Shown in pieces: positions 53,775 through 60,101 of a stretch of 60,101 nt of DNA; the first letter of the stretch is position 1, and each line of letters begins with the position of its first letter. The stretch is from B25-G16 sp964549945 (GTDB taxonomy: Bacteria > Desulfobacterota > DSM-4660 > Desulfatiglandales > B25-G16), in contig CAZJXD010000018.1 of assembly GCA_964549945.1 (NCBI GenBank), positions 1-60,101 on the forward strand, in the 5' to 3' direction. Both the position numbers and the translations under genes were made by a program. Below the pieces are notes generated by a model. It made no database searches. It was not told where the DNA came from and was given only the letters and a program-made list of their open reading frames with translations.

Positions 53775-54467
53775 TTGATTATCCTTTCCTTAAATACCTC
53801 GACGAAACAGTACAGCCTGGCGGTGTTAAGAAATGAGACCGTGTTGGGCGAATACCTCCTTTCCTCCGGATCAAGTCACTTCAGGGATCTGATGCCGTGT
53901 CTCCATGATCTCCTTGAAAAAACAACCCTCACGCCCGGGCAACTGGAGGGCGTAACCGTTGCCATAGGACCGGGAAGCTTTACCGGTATCAGGGTAGGGC
54001 TCACCATTGCAAAAGGGCTTTCACAAGGCCTTGGCATACCGATAATTGGTGTACCTACCCTCTTGGCCTTGGCCAGCCAGATTCCCTACGCGAAGGAGGA
54101 TATTTGCCCCCTGGTGACCTCGAGAAAAGGGGAGGTATTTGCCGCCCTTTTCAGGTGTGATCCCGATAATCACCTCACAAGGATTGAGGAAGATGCCAGC
54201 CTAAAGGTGGTGGACCTCCCCGTTTTGATCAAGAGGAAAACCATCATCATCGGAAACGATTTCACCGCTCAAGGCCCCCTTGTAAAACGATACGCGGGGA
54301 TAAACGCCCTGCTGGCGCCGCCAAACCTCTGGAACTTGAGAGCCTCATCTATAGGTGCTTTGGCCCTACAAAGGCTCGAGAAAGGGAACTCAGATAGCGT
54401 AAGCGAGCTTGTTCCTCTCTATCTGAGAGGTGCGGATATCAGGGCAGGAAAAAATCCCTTGGGATAG
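53775..54467 (+). CDS. tsaB: tRNA threonylcarbamoyladenosine biosynthesis protein TsaB
   Basis: 230 residues. ILSLNTSTKQYSLAVL at the N-terminus and the conserved IGPGSFTGIRVGLTIAKGL are diagnostic. With TsaD and TsaE it makes the t6A base at position 37 of ANN-reading tRNAs. The start appears to be TTG 53775 directly after a heptamer array; the first strand begins at residue 2, so little can be missing. Confidence 0.93.
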   Translation: MIILSLNTSTKQYSLAVLRNETVLGEYLLSSGSSHFRDLMPCLHDLLEKTTLTPGQLEGVTVAIGPGSFTGIRVGLTIAKGLSQGLGIPIIGVPTLLALASQIPYAKEDICPLVTSRKGEVFAALFRCDPDNHLTRIEEDASLKVVDLPVLIKRKTIIIGNDFTAQGPLVKRYAGINALLAPPNLWNLRASSIGALALQRLEKGNSDSVSELVPLYLRGADIRAGKNPLG

Positions 54468-54569
54468 AACTTGCGGAGCATACATCTCGTTTTCATATAT
54501 GCCGTCTTGACAAATGGCATATTTTATACTAAACGATGAAGAAAAAAGCAGAGTTTAAAGGTACTTACC

Positions 54570-55247
54570 TTGAACCAAAAAAGAATATACAATAGGTTGC
54601 CGGTCGCGTGGGAGGGAATTCCCTTTATCGTTATGTGCATGGCAGTGACTGCTATCATGCTCATCCTCGACTGGGAGTTCATCGCAATTCCGATGATGGT
54701 GCTCACCTTGTTTATTATCTATTTCTTCCGAGACCCGGAGAGGCCTCATATACACGACGAATCGGCAATTCTCACCCCGGCAGATGGAAGGGTGCTGGCC
54801 ATAGAGGACTTAAAGCACGGGGACAATCGGTATCAAAATGGGGCCAAAAAGGTAAGCATCTTCATGTCCCTTTTTAATGCGCATATCAACAGGATTCCCA
54901 TGAGTGGCAGGATTGCGGAGCTCTCCTACCACCCAGGCAAATTCTTCTCGGCAAACAGGGATAAGGCCTCTTTCTATAACGAGCACAATATCGTCACACT
55001 CGATGCACGCAACAGGGCGAGGATTGTCTTTGTCCAGATCGCGGGTTGCATTGCCAGGAGGATCTCCTGCTGGGTGAACGAGGGAGACTTCGTGGAGGCC
55101 GGGCAAAGGTTTGGTCTCATTCGATTTGGCTCACGGCTCGAGGTTTACCTTCCACCTCATTGCACCATCATTGTTGCGAAAGGGGAAAAGGTAAAAGCCG
55201 GTCAAACAGTACTAGGATACCTTGGTGAGACTGAAGACGACAAATAG
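54570..55247 (+). CDS. psd: Phosphatidylserine decarboxylase proenzyme (short, type II)
   Basis: 225 residues, TTG start with AAAGG upstream. An N-terminal double membrane segment (about 18-52) is followed by PADGRVLAIEDL, RIPMSGRIAELSYHPGKF and the self-cleavage site in GLIRFGSRLEVYLP, where the serine of G-S becomes the pyruvoyl group. It converts phosphatidylserine to phosphatidylethanolamine, directly downstream of pssA in the pathway, and overlaps the pssA gene by 26 bases. Confidence 0.95.
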   Translation: MNQKRIYNRLPVAWEGIPFIVMCMAVTAIMLILDWEFIAIPMMVLTLFIIYFFRDPERPHIHDESAILTPADGRVLAIEDLKHGDNRYQNGAKKVSIFMSLFNAHINRIPMSGRIAELSYHPGKFFSANRDKASFYNEHNIVTLDARNRARIVFVQIAGCIARRISCWVNEGDFVEAGQRFGLIRFGSRLEVYLPPHCTIIVAKGEKVKAGQTVLGYLGETEDDK

Positions 55248-56049
55248 GGCAAAGCGCAGGAATAAGAAGGGAATATATATTCTCCCCAACCTGTTTACAT
55301 CCTGTAGCCTCTTTGGAGGATTCTACGCGATTATCGCCACCATTCAGGGCAGGTTTGAGGCCGCTGCTATCGCCATTCTCATTTCCTCGCTCTTCGATGG
55401 GCTGGATGGGAAGATTGCCCGCTTTACCAATACCACGAGCAAATTCGGCGCCGAATACGACTCCCTCTCCGATCTGGTTGCCTTTGGTGTTGCACCCGGT
55501 TTATTGGCATTCAAATGGTCCCTCGAACCATTTGGGAGATTTGGATGGCTCGCCGTGTTCCTGTACATAGTCTGTGGTGCGCTGAGGCTTGCCCGGTTCA
55601 ATATCCAGAAAAGCACCCTCGAATCGCGGCACTTTAAGGGATTGCCGATTCCCGGAGCCGCCATCTTTATCGCTACCCTCGTGCTCTTCATAAACTCCAC
55701 GGGAGGCCTTGTTGGTACCCAATATATTATGCTCATAAGTATAATCTACCTCCTCTCATTCCTTATGGTGAGCACCATCGACTACTTCAGCTTTAAAGGG
55801 CTCGGATTGTTCAAACGAAAACACTTCAACGCGTTGGTGGCAACCATATTGATCTTTATTGTCGTAGCCTATAAGCCAGCCTTGATGCTGTTTCTGTTCT
55901 CTACTTTGTACGTTGTTTCAGGGCCTGCAATGACGCTCTATCACCTCGTTCGCAGGTCCCCGAAGACGGCTCGCTCTCCGGCCGATTCCTCTCCGGAAAA
56001 GAGTGAAGACGGTTTGACAAATGAACTACAGAAATCCACGGGTAGTTGA
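55222..56049 (+). CDS. pssA: CDP-diacylglycerol-serine O-phosphatidyltransferase
   Basis: 275 residues, TTG start (55222) inside the end of psd; GTG 55225 is also possible. The CDP-alcohol phosphatidyltransferase motif D-G-x-x-D-G-x-x-A-R-x8-G-x3-D-x3-D is read in DGLDGKIARFTN and FGAEYDSLSD. About seven membrane helices. It makes phosphatidylserine from CDP-diacylglycerol and serine, using CdsA's product and feeding Psd. Confidence 0.95.
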   Translation: MVRLKTTNRAKRRNKKGIYILPNLFTSCSLFGGFYAIIATIQGRFEAAAIAILISSLFDGLDGKIARFTNTTSKFGAEYDSLSDLVAFGVAPGLLAFKWSLEPFGRFGWLAVFLYIVCGALRLARFNIQKSTLESRHFKGLPIPGAAIFIATLVLFINSTGGLVGTQYIMLISIIYLLSFLMVSTIDYFSFKGLGLFKRKHFNALVATILIFIVVAYKPALMLFLFSTLYVVSGPAMTLYHLVRRSPKTARSPADSSPEKSEDGLTNELQKSTGS

Positions 56050-56136
56050 CAACTGGATTGCATTCGTTGCGTATGTATCGGTTTAGGGATACAGGGGTTT
56101 TTCAACCCGTGTTCACGAATTAACATAGAACATGCT

Positions 56137-56694
56137 ATGAGAATTACTGGCGGCATGATCAAAGGCTGCCGGTTGGCGCGAATTAAGGGATCCTATATCC
56201 GGCCGACCTCGGATATGGTGAGGAGCTCTATCTTCAATATCCTGGGCCAGGTACTGAATGGTTGTATCACTCTGGATCTATTTGCAGGTACGGGGAGCCT
56301 GGGGATCGAATCCCTTTCTCGAGGCTCTGAAAAGGCAGTGTTTATCGATAGGTCCGCGAAAGCACTCACGATCATAAAAAAGAACCTCTCTATATGCGGC
56401 TGCGAGGAGCGGGCGATAGTTGTAAGAGAGGGGCTGCCTGATGGCTTGGCTCGGATTCATGATCTCGGCTTCGATAAATTCGATCTGGTTTTCATCGATC
56501 CTCCCTATGGAAAGGGCTACATTACTCCAACACTTTCCAGGCTGGTTGATGAAGGGCTTCTGGCAAGAAATAGCCGGGCAGTCGTGGAATCATCAACCGG
56601 TAGTGATGATGAGCTCCCCAAAAGGGTGGGCGATCTGGTGCTGAACCTCACAAGGGCATATGGGTCAACATTACTAGGCGTATATCTCTATTAG
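56137..56694 (+). CDS. rsmD: 16S rRNA (guanine(966)-N2)-methyltransferase RsmD
   Basis: 185 residues. RITGGMIKGCRLARIKGSYI at the N-terminus and RPTSDMVRSSIFNIL are the RsmD signature; SAM site TLDLFAGTGSLGIESLSRG; catalytic LVFIDPPYGKG. It methylates G966 of 16S rRNA. It lies 13 bases before coaD, a very common pairing. A small stem (acaggggtt/aacccgtgt, 56091-56112) precedes it. Confidence 0.95.
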   Translation: MRITGGMIKGCRLARIKGSYIRPTSDMVRSSIFNILGQVLNGCITLDLFAGTGSLGIESLSRGSEKAVFIDRSAKALTIIKKNLSICGCEERAIVVREGLPDGLARIHDLGFDKFDLVFIDPPYGKGYITPTLSRLVDEGLLARNSRAVVESSTGSDDELPKRVGDLVLNLTRAYGSTLLGVYLY

Positions 56695-56707
56695 AAGGAC
56701 ACGTGCT

Positions 56708-57193
56708 ATGGGGAAAATGGTAATCTATCCCGGTTCCTATGATCCTATCACCAACGGCCATCTCAGTATTTTGAGGAGGACGCTCACCATATTTGATTCC
56801 GTCACCGTTGCCGTCGCCGAAAATCCCATGAAAAACACCCTTTTCTCTCTGGAGGAAAGGCTGGAAATGATCCGCGAATCGATTAAGAACGACGATAAGG
56901 TTTACGTAGACTCCTTTGACGGTTTGCTCGTTGATTACGTGGAGAGCAAAAACACCAATGTAATTATACGGGGAATGAGGGCGCTGTCGGACTTCGAATA
57001 TGAATTCCAGATGTCCCTGATGAACAGAAAATTAAACAAGAATATCCAAACGATCTTTATGATGACCGACTACAAGTGGCTTTACACGAGTTCTACCATC
57101 ATAAAGGAAGCCGCGAGCTATGGGGGGGCGATCAAGGGACTTGTCCCTGATTTCGTTTGCCAGAAACTAAAGGAAAAGTTTGGCTACCAATAG
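56708..57193 (+). CDS. coaD: Phosphopantetheine adenylyltransferase
   Basis: 161 residues, full length. The nucleotidyltransferase motif YPGSYDPITNGHLSILRR carries the T/H-x-G-H residues, and the second motif YTSSTIIKEAASYGG the I-S-S-T-x-x-R-like loop (K replaces R). It makes dephospho-CoA from phosphopantetheine and ATP, the regulated step of CoA synthesis. Confidence 0.97.
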   Translation: MGKMVIYPGSYDPITNGHLSILRRTLTIFDSVTVAVAENPMKNTLFSLEERLEMIRESIKNDDKVYVDSFDGLLVDYVESKNTNVIIRGMRALSDFEYEFQMSLMNRKLNKNIQTIFMMTDYKWLYTSSTIIKEAASYGGAIKGLVPDFVCQKLKEKFGYQ

Positions 57194-57222
57194 AAAATCA
57201 GGAATCCAGGAAGGAGTGGCAC

Positions 57223-57510
57223 ATGGCCTTAACGAAAGAGAAGATTATCGATAGCGTGTACAATCAGGTGGGGCTTAGCAAGAATAAATCCAGAATGGTT
57301 ATTGAGACCCTTTTGGAGATAATCAAGCAGACCTTAGAGAAAGGAGACAATCTTCTCGTCAGCGGTTTCGGCAAGTTCGTTGTAAAACGCAAAGACGCAC
57401 GGAGAGGGAGAAACCCTCAAACCAAAGAAGACTTAAAGCTTAGAGCCCGAAAGGTTGTGGTGTTTAGGACCTCCGGAGTGCTTCGGAGAAAAATCAATCA
57501 AAAGGGCTAA
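57223..57510 (+). CDS. ihfA: Integration host factor alpha-type DNA-bending protein
   Basis: About 95 residues from ATG 57223, with AAGGAG about 7 bases upstream. HU/IHF fold: ALTKEKIIDSVYNQVGLSK, then VSGFGKFVVKRKDARRGRNPQT with the intercalating R-N-P arm. It bends DNA and often assists sigma-54 promoters, one of which is at 12325. IHF rather than HU is favoured by the N-terminus and RRGRNPQT. Its stop overlaps the convergent RlpA stop by three bases, so no terminator fits between. Confidence 0.92.
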   Translation: MALTKEKIIDSVYNQVGLSKNKSRMVIETLLEIIKQTLEKGDNLLVSGFGKFVVKRKDARRGRNPQTKEDLKLRARKVVVFRTSGVLRRKINQKG

Positions 57511-58346
57511 AGTGCCACGATAAATGCCTGGGAGAATCCGAGATATTCCAATTTATCGACTACCCGGTTTGTCTTGTTTAGATCTTCAGAGAGAGAAACC
57601 CTCACTCTATAGAAAATGGTTCCATTGCCTGGAACGTAAGTCGTTATGGTGACATAATCAAATAAAACCCTGAGGCGCTCTGCCAGCCGCATCGCATTCT
57701 CTTCAGCTTCAAAAGCACCTACCTGTACGGTAAACTTCCCTTTCCTGAAATTCCTCGCCTCCACGAGAGGCTTGTATGTGTCGCCTACCTTAATTGTTCC
57801 AACCTTCCTCGACAGGGCCACTACTCGTACCCTGGTAGTGCCCGGGTCAATCAACCCTATATCCTTTGCCGCGGCGAAGGATAGGTCTATAATCCTTCCC
57901 TTCACAAAGGGACCTCTATCATTGATCCTCACGACCACTTCTTTTTCGTTTGAGAGATTCACTACCTTTACATGCGTTCCAAACGGCAGCGTTTTATGGG
58001 CAGCCGTTTTCTCATGCATATCGTAGACCTCGCCATTGGCTGTGTACCTGCCTTGAAACTCCCCTCCATACCACGAGGCAATACCTTCCTCAACAAACCC
58101 CTCCTCGCTCGGGAGGGAATAGTAAGGAACTCCATCTATCGTATAGGATTCCTGGAGCCTGCCATCGTCGGTTTCCGGCAATACCATAGCCGGCCCCTCA
58201 TGGCCGCTCACGAGTATTCGTCTCCCGCTCATGGCACAGCCAAAGGCCGCTATGGCGAAAAATACTGCAAGCGAGAACAGTATGGCTAGGTGGGGCGTCT
58301 TGTCGATAGGAGTCTCGAAGGGCTTCTGAATTAGATCTCCGTTCAT
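57507..58346 (-). CDS. RlpA-like septal lytic transglycosylase with SPOR domain
   Basis: About 279 residues from ATG 58346; an open extension to 58472 has no support. A hydrophobic signal (about 19-35, AILFSLAVFFAIAAFGC) ends in a possible lipobox cysteine. The double-psi beta-barrel domain has GIASWYGGEFQGRYTANGE, HKTLPFGTHVKVVN and RINDRGPFVKGRIIDLS with the catalytic aspartate. A SPOR domain (KGKFTVQVGAFEAEENAMR) binds denuded septal glycan. RlpA cuts such glycan strands during division. Convergent with ihfA. Confidence 0.88.
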   Translation of the reverse strand: MNGDLIQKPFETPIDKTPHLAILFSLAVFFAIAAFGCAMSGRRILVSGHEGPAMVLPETDDGRLQESYTIDGVPYYSLPSEEGFVEEGIASWYGGEFQGRYTANGEVYDMHEKTAAHKTLPFGTHVKVVNLSNEKEVVVRINDRGPFVKGRIIDLSFAAAKDIGLIDPGTTRVRVVALSRKVGTIKVGDTYKPLVEARNFRKGKFTVQVGAFEAEENAMRLAERLRVLFDYVTITTYVPGNGTIFYRVRVSLSEDLNKTNRVVDKLEYLGFSQAFIVAL

Positions 58347-58596
58347 CGGGAGGCATTTTATATTACGAAGGATCTGAACAATGGAACCGTACACACAAAC
58401 GCGTCTCCTCATGCCCTTGGTATCCTGTATAGTGAACCAGGCACTGGCATGGTTTACCATGCGTGTCCACATAGAGTGTTACTCTGTAGATTAAACGAAT
58501 TCCGTGCAGAGTCAAGCGTTTAATGTTTCCTATCAGGGCACAAAGGGCATAGGAATAAAGAGGCTATGTTCCGCGGTTATTTTTTAAGTAACGACA

Positions 58597-59364
58597 TCAG
58601 CGGTTCTTCCACTCAGGGCTCCTCTTCTCCAGGAACGCCTTTAGCCCCTCATGGGCATCGGCCGTTCGCATCAATTCATTGAGGTATATATCCTCAATAG
58701 CCTTGAGCGACGGCTCAAGGTCATCCATGAGGCCGGCCTTAACCGTCTTCTTGGTTATCCTCAACACCTCGGCGCTCAGCGATAGATACGGCCTAATGAA
58801 TTCCTCCGTTTCCTGCGCTAACTCGCCCTTTGCAACAACCTTGTTGATAAGACCCATGCCATGCGCTTCCTGCGCGGAGATGATGCGCCCCGAGAGGATC
58901 AAATCCATTGCTGCCTTTCTCCCGATAATCCGAGGCATTATCTGTGCGGCAATGGGCGGAAGAACGCCCACCCGGACCTCCGGCTGGCCGAATTTCGCGC
59001 TTTCATCCGCGATCACCAGATCGCAGAAGATCGCCAGCTCACATCCACCGCCAAGGCATGACCCATACACGGAGGACACCGTCACCGCTCTTAGTCTATC
59101 CATCAAACGGAACATGCCATGGAAACTGTCGATCATCTTCGGCGCGAGATCACCCATATGTTCTCCCACATCCACACCCGCTGAAAAGCACTTCCCCTCT
59201 GCCTGAAAGAGGACCAGCTTGAGATCGCCTTTGTCCAGCCATCCCTTGAGCACCTCATTTATCTCATCCATCATCTCGATATTGAGAATATTGACGGGGG
59301 GCCGATTCAAGGTGATGGTACCAAGCCCATCCTTGGCTTGTGCGGTAATATGTTTCATGGACAT
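58597..59364 (-). CDS. Enoyl-CoA hydratase/isomerase family protein
   Basis: About 255 residues from ATG 59364, with AAGGAG 7 bases upstream. Crotonase fold: TITLNRPPVNILNIEMMDEI, oxyanion-hole residues in KCFSAGVDVGEHMGD and YGSCLGGGCELAIFCDLVIA, then KFGQPEVRVGVLPPIAA. The usual second glutamate is in FGQPEVRVG. The N-R-P-P-x-N-x-x-N start resembles cyclohexadienoyl-CoA hydratases of anaerobic benzoate degradation, but that is a weak resemblance; beta-oxidation is equally possible. A single gene here. Confidence 0.85.
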   Translation of the reverse strand: MSMKHITAQAKDGLGTITLNRPPVNILNIEMMDEINEVLKGWLDKGDLKLVLFQAEGKCFSAGVDVGEHMGDLAPKMIDSFHGMFRLMDRLRAVTVSSVYGSCLGGGCELAIFCDLVIADESAKFGQPEVRVGVLPPIAAQIMPRIIGRKAAMDLILSGRIISAQEAHGMGLINKVVAKGELAQETEEFIRPYLSLSAEVLRITKKTVKAGLMDDLEPSLKAIEDIYLNELMRTADAHEGLKAFLEKRSPEWKNR

Positions 59365-59608
59365 CGCAGTCTCCTTTCTGAGGCACTTAGCGCCTCGCAT
59401 TAGGGCCTATTTCCACTGGGAAATCCTTTCTCCGATGGGAGTCGCTGTGGAAACATTACTCCCTTATACTCAAAATTACACCTCAGTTCAACTATCCAGA
59501 AGGGCTTCCCCCACATCTTCGAGGCACCGGCCGAAAAAGAAAAAATCCAGAAGTTACCCTCCGGATTTTTCCCTTCAAACCTCTCCTCAATAACTCGCGA
59601 AGCTTCGA

Positions 59609-59650
59609 ATTGCAAAATTAAAAATGCAAAGTGCAAAAGTCAAAATTACT
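59609..59650. repeat. Heptamer array (ATTGCAA type)
   Basis: attgcaa, aattaaa, aatgcaa, agtgcaa, aagtcaa, aattact. Confidence 0.75.
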
Positions 59651-59681
59651 TCACCTTACATGTTTATTGAGTAACTCTCCT

Positions 59682-59702
59682 GCATTTCATTTTGCATTTT
59701 TC
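59682..59702. repeat. Short heptamer array (GCATTTC type)
   Basis: gcatttc, attttgc, atttttc; approximately the reverse complement of the array at 59609. Confidence 0.5.
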
Positions 59703-59803
59703 CCTGGCCCAGACCTGGCATGCAAGGGCTTAGTTCTATGAATTATGCACCCGAGGTGTTACCGCTACTCTATATTGTTCAATCCAAGTCGCGCCAGGGT
59801 GGG

Positions 59804-59824
59804 CAATTTTCAATCTGCATTTTG
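59804..59824. repeat. Short heptamer array (CAATTTT type)
   Basis: caatttt, caatctg, cattttg, again in the opposite sense to 59609. Confidence 0.45.
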
Positions 59825-59854
59825 TGTTGACCTCTTTAAAAACTTGGTATTAAT

Positions 59855-59869
59855 CCGCCCGGCGGATAA
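59855..59869. promoter_or_regulatory. Palindrome in the terminal intergenic region
   Basis: ATCCGCC-C-GGCGGAT, perfect 7-bp arms. Too tight for a stable hairpin; operator-like. The 59365-60042 stretch otherwise holds repeats and no gene. Confidence 0.3.
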
Positions 59870-60042
59870 ATGTGAAGGGCTTGAACTCTGAAGATGTCTA
59901 ATATGCCCCGCCCATAGAGGAGAGGCGCTTAACCGCACAACAGGTATTACCTACACCGCGTGAACGACAAACAGCTCAGTTCCACTACCAACCTCTGTTC
60001 AGCTGCCATTCCTCCAGGGCGGGGCTTCACTGAATTTCTCAA

Positions 60043-60101
60043 TTACTCCTTCGGCTTGGGGAGCACATCCTCGGCCAGCTGATCATCGAAGGTCTGGGCT
60101 G
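60043..60101 (-). CDS. Possible C-terminal end of a gene entering from the right edge
   Basis: The minus-strand frame reads QTFDDQLAEDVLPKPKE then a stop (complement of tta at 60043-60045). Charge pattern is protein-like, but 18 codons are too few to identify anything. Incomplete at the window edge. Confidence 0.35.
   Translation of the reverse strand, partial: AQTFDDQLAEDVLPKPKE

Overview
The window looks like a chromosomal segment from an anaerobic Desulfobacterota (deltaproteobacterial) organism, probably related to the syntrophic or sulfate-reducing lineages and probably assembled from a metagenome. This is inferred from gene content: a siroheme / HemX / HemA block, a sigma-54 two-component pair, indolepyruvate:ferredoxin oxidoreductase, acyl-CoA ligases with a branched-chain-type (Liv) ABC transporter, and the gene order rpsB-tsf-pyrH-frr-uppS-cdsA-dxr-rseP. 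No rRNA, tRNA or CRISPR array was found. A run of exactly 100 N at 45677-45776 marks a scaffold join.

Layout. 0.1-4.7 kb: radical SAM protein, precorrin-2 dehydrogenase, HemX/CcsA-like protein, glutamyl-tRNA reductase and a MoaE-like protein. 4.8-7.4 kb: two GT4-type glycosyltransferases. 7.4-8.9 kb: an inverted-repeat element, an exported nitroreductase-fold protein and the remnant of an ABC-2 permease. 9.1-12.8 kb: a histidine kinase and NtrC-type regulator followed by a sigma-54 promoter in front of a small exported protein. 12.8-28.3 kb is accessory. It holds a frameshifted IS1-like transposase, a tight four-gene cassette of unknown function (Zn-phospholipase-C-fold protein, beta-sandwich protein, membrane-anchored protein, JAMM peptidase), an IS1380-type remnant, a nitroreductase and radical SAM gene bracketed by 145-bp direct repeats, an unrecognised membrane protein, a four-helix-bundle (S23/IVS) gene framed by repeats, an AbrB-like protein, nitroreductase plus DsrE, a truncated YhcG gene and a BrnT/BrnA pair. 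28.7-32.7 kb: a Tat-exported PaoABC-like molybdenum aldehyde/xanthine-type oxidoreductase. 33-46.6 kb: small hypothetical genes, iorB/iorA, an acyl-CoA ligase, and a Liv operon with a second acyl-CoA ligase inside it. Together these suggest uptake and CoA-activation of organic acids and oxidation of aryl- or branched 2-oxoacids. 46.9-57.5 kb: translation, isoprenoid and phospholipid housekeeping genes ending in coaD and ihfA. 57.5-60.1 kb: RlpA-like protein, enoyl-CoA hydratase and a repeat-rich tail.

Two sequence-level patterns stand out. (1) Many intergenic gaps carry degenerate arrays whose unit sequence differs from place to place but whose period is always 7 nt; they abut gene ends, a transposase truncation point and the borders of the S23 gene. 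(2) A family of roughly 190-215-bp elements with inverted ends sharing the core GGATGTCTTTTTTTA occurs at 7.5 kb, at 35.3 kb (between iorA and iorB) and, cut by the window edge, at base 1. The best candidate for an undescribed system is the four-gene cassette at 13.75-18.6 kb.
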